Shown here: positions 31,818-40,319 of the stretch, piece after piece
How positions within the stretch are numbered: the first letter of the stretch is position 1
How the letters are laid out: every line of letters starts with the position of its first letter
Source of the DNA: Actinomadura syzygii
GTDB lineage: Bacteria > Actinomycetota > Actinomycetes > Streptosporangiales > Streptosporangiaceae
Direction of reading: 5' to 3'
NCBI RefSeq assembly: GCF_008085905.1
Contig: NZ_VSFF01000010.1
Location: 482,695-546,694 of the forward strand
Length of the DNA stretch: 64,000 bases
Translations under genes and position numbers: made by a program
The notes under the pieces: generated by a model
Seen by the model: the letters and a program-made list of their open reading frames with translations, nothing else
Told to the model about the DNA's origin: nothing
Database searches by the model: none

Positions 31818-33980
31818 TTAGCCGTCGGCGCTCAGGGTTACACCTTTGGCCGCATCCGGCCCATCGGACAGCAGGACGCGGAACCCCTCCTCCGCCAGCA
31901 CCGGCACACCCAGTTTGACCGCTTTGTCGTACTTCGACCCTGGACTGTCGCCGACGATCACGAAGCCCGTTTTCTTGGAGACCGAGCCCGACACCTTGCC
32001 GCCGAGCCGCTGCACCGCCTCCGTCGCCGAGTCGCGGCTGAACCCCTCCAGCGACCCGGTGATCACCACGCTGACGCCCTCCAGCGGGCGCGGGCCGGCG
32101 GCGCCCTCGTCCTCCATCCGGACCCCGGCGGCCCGCCACTTGTCGACGATCTCGCGGTGCCAGTCGACCTCGAACCAGTCCTTGATGGACTTCGCGATCG
32201 TCGGGCCGACCCCGTCGACGGCGGCGAGCTCCTCCTCGGTGGCGGCGGCGATCGCGTCCATCGAGCGCATCTCGCGGGCGAGATCGCGCGCCGCGGACGG
32301 CCCGACGTGCCGGATCGACAGCGCGACCAGCACCCGCCACAGCGGCTGCCCCTTCGCCTTCTCCAGTTCCTCGAAGAGGACCTCGACGGTCTTCTTCGGC
32401 TCGCCCTCCTTGTTCGCGAAGAACGACACGACCTTCGGCTCGCCGGTCTTCGGGTCGGTCTTCGGGGTGCCGGTCCGCATGTCGAGGACCGGGCTCATGA
32501 TCGGGAGCAGCCGGTCGACGGTCAGGTGGAACAGGTCGCCCTCGTTCTTCACCGGCGGGTCGGACGGCTCCAGCGGCTGCGTCAGCGCCGTCGCGCCGAC
32601 GTAGCCGAGCGCCTCGATGTCGAGCGCGTTGCGGCTCGCGACGAAGTACAGCCGCTCGCGGAGCTGCCCCGGACAGAACCGCGCGTTCGGGCAGCGGATG
32701 TCGGCGTCACCCTCCTTCTCGTACGCCAGCTCGGTGCCGCACTCGGGGCAGTGCGAGGGCATCTCGAACTCGCGCTCGGAGCCGCCGCGCAGGTCGGCCA
32801 CCGGCGCGACGATCTCGGGGATCACGTCGCCCGCCTTGCGCAGCACGACCGTGTCGCCGATCAGCACGCCCTTGCGCTTGACCTCGCTCGCGTTGTGCAG
32901 CGTGGCGCGCTCGACGGTCGACCCGGCGACCTTGACCGGCTCCATCACGCCGTAGGGGGTGATGCGGCCCGTCCGGCCGACGCCGACCTTGATGTCGAGC
33001 AGCTTGGTGTTGACCTCCTCCGGCGGGTACTTCCACGCGATCGCCCAGCGCGGCGCGCGGCTCGTCGACCCGAGCCTGCGCTGCAGCGCGAACTGGTCGA
33101 CCTTCACGACCACGCCGTCGATCTCGTACGCGGTGCCGTGCCGGTCCTCGCCGTACTCGGCGATGTACTCGCGGACGGCGTCCAGCCCGCCGACGACCTT
33201 GTAGCGGTCGCTGACCGGCAGCCCCCAGCCGCGCATCAGCTCGTACGCGCCGGACTGGCTCTCGGGCTGCGTCCCGCCGCGCCACGCGCCGAAACCGTGG
33301 ACGAGCATGCCGAGCGGGCGGTGCGCGGTGATCCGCGGGTCCTTCTGCCGCAGCGACCCGGCCGCCGCGTTGCGCGGGTTGGCGAACGGCTCCCGGCCCG
33401 CCTCCACCTGCGCGGCGTTCACCTGCTCGAAGCCCTCGACCGGCAGGAACACCTCGCCGCGCACCTCCAGGACGTCGGGCCAGCCGTCGCCCTCCAGCCG
33501 GTGCGGGACGTCGTCGATGGTGCGGACGTTGTTCGTGACGTCCTCGCCGGTGCGCCCGTCGCCGCGGGTCACGCCGCGGACCAGCCGCCCCTTCTCGTAC
33601 GTCAGCGCGATCGCCAGCCCGTCGATCTTCAGCTCGCACAGGTAGCCGGCGACCTCGCCGACCTCCTTGACGACGCGCTCGTCCCAGGCGAGCAGCTCGT
33701 CGGCGGTCATCGCGTTGTCGAGGCTCTGCATCCGCTCCAAGTGCTGGACGGTCGCGAAGTCGGTGACGATCGGCGCGCCGACCCGCTGCGTCGGCGAGTC
33801 GGGCGTGACGAGCTCCGGATGCCGCTCCTCCAGCGCGCGGATGTCCCGCATCAGCCGGTCGTAGTCGGCGTCGCTGAGCGTCGGGCGGTCGAGGACGTAG
33901 TAGCGGTAGTTGGCCTCGTCGAGCTCCCGGGTCAGCTCCAGGTGCCGCTGCCTGGCCTCGCTCGGAACCGCGTCACTCAT
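31818..33980 (-). CDS. ligA: NAD+-dependent DNA ligase
   Basis: About 720 residues, full length. It seals nicks in replication and repair using NAD+. Order: Ia domain with LTRELDEANYRYYVLDRPTL, adenylation domain with the nucleotidyl lysine in CELKIDGLAIAL, GDGRTGEDVTNNVRTI, an OB fold, zinc finger (CPECG...CPNARFCPGQL), helix-hairpin-helix region (DIEALGYVG.., AAVDGVGPTIAKSI) and a C-terminal BRCT domain (GVSVVITGSLEGFSRD). The ATG at 33978-33980 has GGGG 7 nt upstream; an ATG two codons earlier is possible. Confidence 0.97.
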   Translation of the reverse strand: MSDAVPSEARQRHLELTRELDEANYRYYVLDRPTLSDADYDRLMRDIRALEERHPELVTPDSPTQRVGAPIVTDFATVQHLERMQSLDNAMTADELLAWDERVVKEVGEVAGYLCELKIDGLAIALTYEKGRLVRGVTRGDGRTGEDVTNNVRTIDDVPHRLEGDGWPDVLEVRGEVFLPVEGFEQVNAAQVEAGREPFANPRNAAAGSLRQKDPRITAHRPLGMLVHGFGAWRGGTQPESQSGAYELMRGWGLPVSDRYKVVGGLDAVREYIAEYGEDRHGTAYEIDGVVVKVDQFALQRRLGSTSRAPRWAIAWKYPPEEVNTKLLDIKVGVGRTGRITPYGVMEPVKVAGSTVERATLHNASEVKRKGVLIGDTVVLRKAGDVIPEIVAPVADLRGGSEREFEMPSHCPECGTELAYEKEGDADIRCPNARFCPGQLRERLYFVASRNALDIEALGYVGATALTQPLEPSDPPVKNEGDLFHLTVDRLLPIMSPVLDMRTGTPKTDPKTGEPKVVSFFANKEGEPKKTVEVLFEELEKAKGQPLWRVLVALSIRHVGPSAARDLAREMRSMDAIAAATEEELAAVDGVGPTIAKSIKDWFEVDWHREIVDKWRAAGVRMEDEGAAGPRPLEGVSVVITGSLEGFSRDSATEAVQRLGGKVSGSVSKKTGFVIVGDSPGSKYDKAVKLGVPVLAEEGFRVLLSDGPDAAKGVTLSADG

Positions 33981-34038
33981 GGTCATGCCCCTATTGTCGC
34001 CGTCGCCACCGACAATACGAGCCTCGCCGCGCCCCGGG

Positions 34039-35043
34039 TCAGTCAGCCGCCTCGTAGATCATCCGGGCCGTGTCGCGGCACCGTTTCAGGGCCTCCCGGA
34101 CGTACCGCGGGGACGCCCCCGCCATCCCGCACGCCGGTGTGATCACGACCTGCCGGGCGAGTTGCGCGACCGGGAAGCCGAACCGCCGCCACAGCTCCCG
34201 CACCGGCTCCCCGGTCGCCTGGAGCGAGGGCAGGATCGCGTCGGTCGCGGGCACCGCGCCGAGGAACAGGGCCGTGCCCGCGTCGATCGCCTCCCCCACC
34301 GCGTCGTCGTCGCGCTTCGGGACGCGCCGCAGGTCGACGGAGATCGCCTTCGCGCCCGCGCCGCGCAGCAGCGTGTACGGGACGTTCCCGGCGCAGCAGT
34401 GCACGACCGTGAAGGCGTCCGCCGCGTCGATCACGGTGCGGAGCGTCTCCTGCGCGACGGGCTCCTCGACCGCGCGGAGCCGGGAGAAGCCGCTCGCGGT
34501 CGGGACCGTCCCGGCGAGCGCGGCGGGCAGGCCCGGCTCGTCCAGTTGCAGGAGGATCTCCGCCGCGGGCAGCCGCCGCCGCACGTCCGCGACGTGCGCC
34601 GCGACGCCCTCCGCGAGCGATGCGGCGAGGTCGCGGACGGCGCCCGGGTCCTTCAGGGCCCGGTCGCCGTGCCGCAGCTCGATCGTCGCGGCGAGCGTCC
34701 ACGGCCCGCACACCTGGATCTTGAACGGGCCGTCGTGCCCGCCCGCGACCTCCTCCAGGACGTCCAGGTCGCGGGCGAGGTGGTCGCGGGAGCGCAGCGT
34801 GTCGCGTCCGGGCCGGTCGGAGAACCGCCACCCGGACGGCTCCAGGTGGATGGGCATGTCGACGAGCAGCCCGGCGGTCCGCCCGGTGAGGTCGGCGCCG
34901 GGGCCGCGCGCGGGCAGCTCGGGCAGGTGCGGCAGCTCGGGCGTCTCGCCGAGGACGGTCCGCAGCGCCTCGGCCGGATCGTCGCCCGGGTACGACCCGA
35001 TCCCGGTCGCCGTCCCGGGTTCCCAGGGGTAGGTCGTCGTCAC
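34039..35043 (-). CDS. MetE-like (B12-independent methionine synthase C-terminal) protein
   Basis: 334 residues, about the size of the MetE catalytic half only. GTATGIGSYPGDDPAEALR opens the barrel; the zinc ligands expected for MetE/UROD-like barrels appear as VHCCAGNVPYTLL and VITPACGMAGASPRYVREAL, and LLQLDEPGLPAAL is the conserved middle strand. Full MetE needs an N-terminal half, absent here, so it may use another methyl donor (archaeal MetE-like) or a different thiol substrate. Start GTG, 95 nt downstream of mnmA on the same strand; ligA follows 58 nt later. Confidence 0.85.
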   Translation of the reverse strand: MTTTYPWEPGTATGIGSYPGDDPAEALRTVLGETPELPHLPELPARGPGADLTGRTAGLLVDMPIHLEPSGWRFSDRPGRDTLRSRDHLARDLDVLEEVAGGHDGPFKIQVCGPWTLAATIELRHGDRALKDPGAVRDLAASLAEGVAAHVADVRRRLPAAEILLQLDEPGLPAALAGTVPTASGFSRLRAVEEPVAQETLRTVIDAADAFTVVHCCAGNVPYTLLRGAGAKAISVDLRRVPKRDDDAVGEAIDAGTALFLGAVPATDAILPSLQATGEPVRELWRRFGFPVAQLARQVVITPACGMAGASPRYVREALKRCRDTARMIYEAAD

Positions 35044-35138
35044 GTCCGAAACCCTACCGACGCCGCTACCCCGTCAGCGCGGCGAGCCCGTCGAGCTCGC
35101 GCAGCGTGTCTGCCCCGGCCGCGTGCCGGACGGGCCTC

Positions 35139-36215
35139 TCAGGCGGGGACGCGCGCCGCCGCCGCGATCGTGGCGGACGCGAGCACCCGGTCGCCCTCGT
35201 ACAGCACGGCGGCCTGCCCCGGCGCGACGCCCCGCGCGGGCGCGGCCAGCCGGACGCGCAGGACGTCGCCGTCCTGCTCGGCCGTGGCCGCGTGCACCTC
35301 GCCGTGCGCGCGGAGCTGGACGCGGCACTCGAACGCCCCGGCACGCGGCTCGCTCAGCCAGACCGGGCGCTCGCCGGTGATCTCGCGGACGTCCAGCGCC
35401 TCGCGCGGCCCCACGGTGACCGTGTTCGTCACCGGGGAGATGTCGAGGACGTAGCGCGGCCGCCCGTCCGGCGCGGGGGTGCCGAGCCGCAGGCCCTTGC
35501 GCTGGCCGATCGTGTAGGCGTACGCGCCGTCGTGCTCGCCGACCTCGTTGCCGTCGGTGTCGACGATCGGCCCGCGCGCCGAGCCGAGCCGCTCCGCGAG
35601 GAAGCCGCGGGTGTCGCCGTCCGCGATGAAGCAGATGTCGTGGCTGTCGGGCTTGTCGGCCACCCGCAGCCCGCGCCGCTCTGCCTCCAGCCGGATGTCG
35701 GCCTTCGTCGTGTCGCCGAGCGGGAACAGCGAGTGCGCGAGCTGCTCGGGCGTGCACACGGCGAGGACGTAGGACTGGTCCTTGCCCTGGTCGACGGCCC
35801 GGCGCAGGACGCCGCCCGCAAGCCGGGCGTAGTGGCCGGTGCAGACCGCGTCGAACCCGAGCGCCATCGCGCGGTCCAGCAGCGCGGCGAACTTGATCTT
35901 CTCGTTGCAGCGCAGGCACGGGTTCGGGGTGCGGCCCGCCGCGTACTCGCTGACGAAGTCCTCGACGACGTCCTCGTGGAAGCGCTCGGCGAGGTCCCAG
36001 ACGTAGAACGGGATGCCGATGACGTCGGCGGCGCGGCGGGCGTCGCGGGAGTCCTCCAGGGTGCAGCAGCCGCGGGCGCCCGTCCGGTACGACTTCGGAT
36101 TGCTGGACAGGGCCATGTGGACGCCGGTGACGTCGTGCCCGGCCTCGGCGGCGCGGGCGGCGGCCACGGCGGAGTCGACGCCGCCGGACATGGCGGCAAG
36201 GACGCGCAGAGTCAT
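35139..36215 (-). CDS. mnmA: tRNA-specific 2-thiouridylase
   Basis: 358 residues from ATG (36213-36215) with AAGG upstream. It thiolates U34 of tRNAs for Lys, Glu and Gln, using ATP and a persulfide relay. Seen: VLAAMSGGVDSAVAAARAAE (PP-loop), TPNPCLRCNEKIKFAALLDR with the first catalytic Cys, VCTGHYARL, SQ-type QGKDQSYVLAV, HDICFIADGD with the second Cys, and YTIGQRKGLRLG. A cysteine desulfurase lies about 2 kb upstream and may supply sulfur. Confidence 0.96.
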   Translation of the reverse strand: MTLRVLAAMSGGVDSAVAAARAAEAGHDVTGVHMALSSNPKSYRTGARGCCTLEDSRDARRAADVIGIPFYVWDLAERFHEDVVEDFVSEYAAGRTPNPCLRCNEKIKFAALLDRAMALGFDAVCTGHYARLAGGVLRRAVDQGKDQSYVLAVCTPEQLAHSLFPLGDTTKADIRLEAERRGLRVADKPDSHDICFIADGDTRGFLAERLGSARGPIVDTDGNEVGEHDGAYAYTIGQRKGLRLGTPAPDGRPRYVLDISPVTNTVTVGPREALDVREITGERPVWLSEPRAGAFECRVQLRAHGEVHAATAEQDGDVLRVRLAAPARGVAPGQAAVLYEGDRVLASATIAAAARVPA

Positions 36216-36376
36216 AATGCCTTCGAGCGTACGCGCCGCCCGCCGTCGGCCCGACATGTATTTCCCGCGCGCGACCGGCGCGGCGGCTCGCGTAGGGTCT
36301 ACGGAAAGGGCACGGCCTCGGGGGATTTCCGAGGGCGCCGTGCCGGCGCTCGACCACGACAAGGAAGAGACGACTG

Positions 36377-37450
36377 GTGGGAATCTTCCGCCGACCGCGC
36401 GAGACCTCAGCCGTCACGCCGCCCGCGATCGGCGAGTTCTGGGAGTGGTGGGCGCAGGCCCGCCCGACGATCGAGGCGTCCCTCGCCGCCGGACCCGACC
36501 GGCCCGAGCCGGAGACGCCCGGCGAGGGGCTGTCCGCGGACGCGATCGCCGAGCTGTCCCGCCGCGTCCACCGGATCCACTCCGCCCTGCAGTGGGAGAT
36601 CGGCGGCGACGAGTCGGCGCCGATCCTCACCGTGACCGGCGGCGGCGACCCCGAGCTGCGCGGCGTCACCGAGCGGTGGGCGCGGGCCGCGCCGTCCGGG
36701 GCGGCGGCGGGCGGGTGGGTCTTCCACCCGGCGCGGCACGCCGACCCCGAGATGCTCACGCAGGACCTCCTGCTCGGCGACCACGAGTTCGACCTGGAGT
36801 ACGTCCGGCTCGGCATGCGCGCCGACGCCGACCGGGCCCGCGTGCACGTCACCGCCTACCATCCCGACTTCCTGTTCGTCGCGGAGGAGCAGCAGATCCA
36901 GGTCGCGGTGAACGTCCTGCACTGGGCCCTCGGCGAGGACGACGTCGCCCGCTGGATCGGCCGGGTCTCGATCGCGACGGAGGCGCCGATCGACGCGCTG
37001 CCGCCGTCGATGCTGCCCGCCGTGGTCGAGCAGGTCGCCGAGCCGTTCGCCGAGCCCGCGTGGCTGACCGGCGAGGGCCGCACCCCGCGCGGCCACCCGA
37101 GCCGCCTCGGCGCCCGGTTCCCGCTCCACCGGCAGGACTACCCGCTCTGCGACCTGCACGTGGCGATCAGCGTCCCGTACGCCAACAGCAACCCCGACCG
37201 GCTGCCGGTCGAGCCGTCCTCGGGCGCGCTGCGCGCCTTCGAGAAGAAGCTGGCGAAGCTCGGCGCCCGCGCGGTGCTGGCCGTCCACGAGACGGGCGAC
37301 GGCCTGCGGGTCTTCCACCTGTACGCCGACCCCGACTCGGGCGTCATCTCCGAGCTCGACCAGCTCGCCGCGACCTGGTCGGAAGGGAAGGCGAAAGTCG
37401 CCTCCACCAGCGACCCAGGCTGGAAGGCGCTGTCCCCTTACCAGCCTTGA
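36377..37450 (+). CDS. Hypothetical protein
   Basis: 357 residues from GTG with GGAAGAGAC upstream, divergent from mnmA. Soluble, no signal peptide. N-terminal helix IGEFWEWWAQARPTIEASLA; then a mixed alpha/beta region with VRLGMRADADRARVHVTAYH, VAVNVLHWALGEDDVARWIG and a C-terminal KKLAKLGARAVLAVHETGDG. The repeated strand-helix layout suggests a protein-binding or DUF695-like fold, but I do not recognise the family. Its last 107 nt overlap the 3' end of the minus-strand DUF1206 gene. Confidence 0.72.
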   Translation: MGIFRRPRETSAVTPPAIGEFWEWWAQARPTIEASLAAGPDRPEPETPGEGLSADAIAELSRRVHRIHSALQWEIGGDESAPILTVTGGGDPELRGVTERWARAAPSGAAAGGWVFHPARHADPEMLTQDLLLGDHEFDLEYVRLGMRADADRARVHVTAYHPDFLFVAEEQQIQVAVNVLHWALGEDDVARWIGRVSIATEAPIDALPPSMLPAVVEQVAEPFAEPAWLTGEGRTPRGHPSRLGARFPLHRQDYPLCDLHVAISVPYANSNPDRLPVEPSSGALRAFEKKLAKLGARAVLAVHETGDGLRVFHLYADPDSGVISELDQLAATWSEGKAKVASTSDPGWKALSPYQP

Positions 37451-38288
37451 CGCCGCCCGCCGGGCGGGTCGGGTCGACCTTCCGGTAGCGGGTCTCGCAG
37501 AGCGAGTACAGGCCGAACGTCACGACGCCCAGGGCGACCGCGGCGAGGCCCCACGGTCCGGCGGGCGTGCCCGCGAACTCGCGGAGCGCGCCGTCCAGGC
37601 CCTGGGCCTTGTCCGGCTGGAAGGCGAGGGCCGCGTGCGCCAGGAAGACCCCGACGGCGGCGGTCACGAGGCCGCGCGCCGTGTTGCCGACGATCGCGAG
37701 GGGCTGGACGATCCGCCGGACGGCGGGACCCATCCGGCCCGTCTCCAGCTCGTCCAGGAACGAGCGGCGGACCGCGCCGACGATCACGGCGATCCCCCAT
37801 CCGACGAACCCGGCCCCCGCCGCGAGGACGGCCCAGCGGCCGCCCGGCTCGGCCATCAGCCGCGCGGTGGCCGTCTTGGACTGCTGGTCGCTGGACGAGC
37901 CGTGGTGCCCGAGCAGGAACGCGACGCCCGTCACGAACCCGGTCGTGTAGACGACGCCGCGCACGGCCGACGCCACCCGCTTGGTGGCCTTGTCGCCGTC
38001 CGGGACGGGACGCCCGTACAGCGCCTCCGCGTACTGCCAGAGTGCGAGCGCGGCGAACCCGGCCACGATCAGCCAGAGGAGGACCGGTCCGCCCGGCTTG
38101 CCCGCGACTGCCTCCAGCGCGCCCTTCTTGTCGGCCTCCCGTCCGCCCTCGCCGAACGCGACCTGGAGGGCCAGCCAGCCGATCAGCAGGTAGAGGAACG
38201 CCCTCGCCGCCAGTCCCACGCGGGACATGCCGTGAAACCACGGGTGTCCGGCCGCCTGTTCTAGTCCCGAGCTCACATCCGTCGCCAC
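37344..38288 (-). CDS. DUF1206 membrane protein
   Basis: About 314 residues from GTG (38286-38288); a TTG at 38321 would add 11. Six membrane helices in three two-helix repeats, the DUF1206 layout: SRVGLAARAFLYLLIGWLAL, then ASAVRGVVYTTGFVTGVAFL and GNTARGLVTAAVGVFLAHAA. Each repeat opens with the R-G/A-x-x-Y/A pattern, and it ends FGLYSLCETRYRKVDP, where most members stop. The extra basic tail of about 35 residues lies in the stretch antisense to the neighbouring gene. Function unknown. Confidence 0.82.
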   Translation of the reverse strand: MATDVSSGLEQAAGHPWFHGMSRVGLAARAFLYLLIGWLALQVAFGEGGREADKKGALEAVAGKPGGPVLLWLIVAGFAALALWQYAEALYGRPVPDGDKATKRVASAVRGVVYTTGFVTGVAFLLGHHGSSSDQQSKTATARLMAEPGGRWAVLAAGAGFVGWGIAVIVGAVRRSFLDELETGRMGPAVRRIVQPLAIVGNTARGLVTAAVGVFLAHAALAFQPDKAQGLDGALREFAGTPAGPWGLAAVALGVVTFGLYSLCETRYRKVDPTRPAGGVKAGKGTAPSSLGRWWRRLSPSLPTRSRRAGRARR

Positions 38289-38358
38289 GGGCCGTTCGAT
38301 CCCCGCCCAAGAGATGGTCAAACCTGGACAGATACCTACGAGCTGCCCCGGTAGGTCG

Positions 38359-39534
38359 CTACGAGCTGGCCCGGCGGGCGCGTTCCACCGCGGCGGGCAG
38401 GGCGTCGGCGAGGGCCTTGACGTCGGCCTCGGTGGAAGTGTGGCCGAGCGTGAACCGCAGCGATCCGCGTGCGAGGTCGGCGGCCGAGCCCATCGCGGTC
38501 AGGACGTGGCTCGGCTGCGAGACCCCGGCCGAGCAGGCGGAGCCGGTGGAGCAGGCGATGCCGCGCGCGTCCAGCAGCATGAGCAGCGCGTCGCCCTCGC
38601 AGCCGGGGAAGGAGAAGTGCGCGTTGCCGGGCAGCCGGTCGACCGGGTCGCCGTTCAGGATCGCGTCCGGCACGGCCGCGCGGACGGCCTCGACCAGCCG
38701 GTCGCGCAGCTCGGCGAGGCGGCGCGCCTCGGAGTCGCGGCGGGCGGCGGTGACCTGGACGGCGGCGGCGAACCCGGCGATCGCGGGGGCGTCGAGCGTC
38801 CCGGACCGGACGTCGCGCTCCTGCCCGCCGCCGTGCAGCAGCGGCACCGGGTCGAGGAAGACGGGCTCCTTCGGCTTCGCCAGCAGCAGCGCGCCGACGC
38901 CGATCGGGCCGCCGAGCTTGTGGCCGGTGACGGTCAGCGCCTGCGCGCCGCTCGTCGCGAACGCGACGGGCAGCGTCCCGGCGGCCTGGACGGCGTCGGT
39001 GTGCAGCGGCACGCCGCGCTCGCGCGCGACCGCCGCCAGCTCCGGCACCGGCTGGACCGTGCCGACCTCGTTGTTGGCCCACATCACGCTGGCGAGCGCC
39101 ACGTCGTCGCCGGAGCCGAGCGCCTCGCGCAGCGCCTCGGGGCGGACGCGGCCCGCGCCGTCGACCGGGATCCAGTCGACCCGGGCGCCCTCCTGGCCGG
39201 CGAGCCAGTGCGCCGCGTCCAGGACGGCGTGGTGCTCGACAGCGCTGACCAGCACCCGCGTGCGGGCGGGGGCGGCGGCGCGGCGGGCCCAGAACACGCC
39301 CTTCACGGCGAGGTTGTCGGCCTCGGTGCCGCCGGAGGTGAACACGACCTCGCTCGGCCGGGCGTCGAACGCCTCCGCGATGATCTCGCGGGACTCCTCC
39401 ACCACCCGGCGGGCGCGGCGGCCGACGGCGTGCAGCGAGGACGGGTTCCCGAGCTCGCGCAGCTCCGCCGTCATCGCCTCGACGGCCTCGGGGAGCATCG
39501 GGGTGGTCGCCGCATGGTCGAGGTAGGTCACCAC
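38359..39534 (-). CDS. Cysteine desulfurase (IscS/NifS class)
   Basis: 391 residues, full length. PLP enzyme taking sulfur from cysteine as an enzyme-bound persulfide. Seen: TYLDHAATTPMLPEAVEAMT, GNPSSLHAVGRRARR, FTSGGTEADNLAVKG, SAVEHHAVLD, the PLP lysine K206 in TVTGHKLGGPIG and the persulfide cysteine C335 in CSTGSACSAG. Because mnmA follows about 2 kb downstream on the same strand, it may feed tRNA thiolation, as well as Fe-S assembly. A 19-bp inverted repeat sits 20 nt before its start. Confidence 0.95.
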   Translation of the reverse strand: MVTYLDHAATTPMLPEAVEAMTAELRELGNPSSLHAVGRRARRVVEESREIIAEAFDARPSEVVFTSGGTEADNLAVKGVFWARRAAAPARTRVLVSAVEHHAVLDAAHWLAGQEGARVDWIPVDGAGRVRPEALREALGSGDDVALASVMWANNEVGTVQPVPELAAVARERGVPLHTDAVQAAGTLPVAFATSGAQALTVTGHKLGGPIGVGALLLAKPKEPVFLDPVPLLHGGGQERDVRSGTLDAPAIAGFAAAVQVTAARRDSEARRLAELRDRLVEAVRAAVPDAILNGDPVDRLPGNAHFSFPGCEGDALLMLLDARGIACSTGSACSAGVSQPSHVLTAMGSAADLARGSLRFTLGHTSTEADVKALADALPAAVERARRASS

Positions 39535-39554
39535 GCCGACAACAGTAGCCGCGT

Positions 39555-39607
39555 CCCGGATGTTCCCCCGCGCGGGCGGGCCGGGAGAGCGCGGGGGAAC
39601 ATCCGGG
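39555..39607. repeat. Perfect 19-bp inverted repeat before the cysteine desulfurase
   Basis: CCCGGATGTTCCCCCGCGC (39555-39573) is followed, after 15 nt, by its exact complement (39589-39607). It lies in the divergent space between the desulfurase (start 39534) and TetR (39663). As RNA from the minus strand it would put a very stable hairpin in the desulfurase leader; as DNA it could be a protein site. Nature unknown. Confidence 0.85.
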
Positions 39608-39638
39608 AATAGCGCCGCGCGGGGCCGGGTTAGCGTGT

Positions 39639-39658
39639 GTACCGTCCAGCCGGTACAG
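39639..39658. promoter_or_regulatory. Probable TetR operator
   Basis: TGTACCGTCCAGCCGGTACA: 7-bp perfect arms (TGTACCG/CGGTACA) around 6 nt, ending 4 nt before the tetR ATG. The size and place fit an autoregulatory TetR site. Confidence 0.7.
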
Positions 39659-39662
39659 TGAA

Positions 39663-40202
39663 ATGGTCATGAAACGCGAAGCTCTCCTCGACGCCGCCGA
39701 GGCCGTCCTCTCCGAGCAGGGGACGCAGGCGCTGACGCTCACCGCGGTCGCGGACCGCGCGGGCGTCAGCAAGGGCGGACTGCTCTACCACTTCCCGACC
39801 AAGGAGGCGCTCGTCCGCGCCATGGTCGCGCGGGTGATCGAGGAGTTCGACGAGCTGATCGCGTCCTACATCGACTCCTACGGGGACGGCGCGCCGAGCG
39901 CCTACACCCGCGCCTACGTCGAGGCCACGTTCGAGATCCTCACCGGCGAGGCCCGCGCCCACCGGCGCTGGTCGGCGATCACGGCCGCCGCCGCCGACCC
40001 CGAGCAGGCCGAGCCGCTGAACGAGGCCATGCGCCGCTGGCACGGCCGCGACCCGGCGGACGACCCCGACCCGGACGCGGCGATGATCGTCCGGCTGGCG
40101 GCCGAGGGGCTCTGGGAAGTCGTGAGCCATCAGCCCGAGCTGTACGACGCCGGGCGCCTCGACGCGCTGAAACGTCGGCTCCTGGGCCTGCTGGAGCGGT
40201 GA
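39663..40202 (+). CDS. TetR-family transcriptional regulator
   Basis: 179 residues (MVMKREALLDAAE; ATG at 39669 equally possible). The N-terminal HTH is canonical: LDAAEAVLSEQGTQALTLTA, VADRAGVSKGGLLYHFPTKE ALV. The C-terminal ligand domain (TetR_C_37-like, about 75-175) carries EARAHRRWSAITAAAADPEQ. The MFS transporter gene begins 117 nt downstream on the same strand, and an operator-like palindrome overlaps its promoter, so it probably controls itself and the exporter. Confidence 0.93.
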   Translation: MVMKREALLDAAEAVLSEQGTQALTLTAVADRAGVSKGGLLYHFPTKEALVRAMVARVIEEFDELIASYIDSYGDGAPSAYTRAYVEATFEILTGEARAHRRWSAITAAAADPEQAEPLNEAMRRWHGRDPADDPDPDAAMIVRLAAEGLWEVVSHQPELYDAGRLDALKRRLLGLLER

Positions 40203-40239
40203 TCCCGGGCGCGCCCGCGCCCCGTCCGAAGAACCACCC

Positions 40240-40271
40240 GAACGCTCCGGACCCACCTGTCTGGAGCGTTC
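40240..40271. promoter_or_regulatory. Inverted repeat between tetR and the MFS gene
   Basis: GAACGCTCC (40240-40248) and GGAGCGTTC (40263-40271) are exact complements with a 14-nt spacer, 49 nt before the MFS start. Could be a terminator for tetR or an operator for the transporter; not decidable by reading. Confidence 0.45.
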
Positions 40272-40319
40272 CACCACGTCTGGGGCCGCGGCCCCGCCGA
40301 GCCGAGAAAGAGGTGAACC

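Noticed and set aside
35060..35138. Coding-looking fragment (..ADTLRELDGLAALTG) after mnmA
   Set aside because: No start codon in frame near a ribosome site; likely chance in the mnmA-MetE gap, though a decayed gene end is possible.
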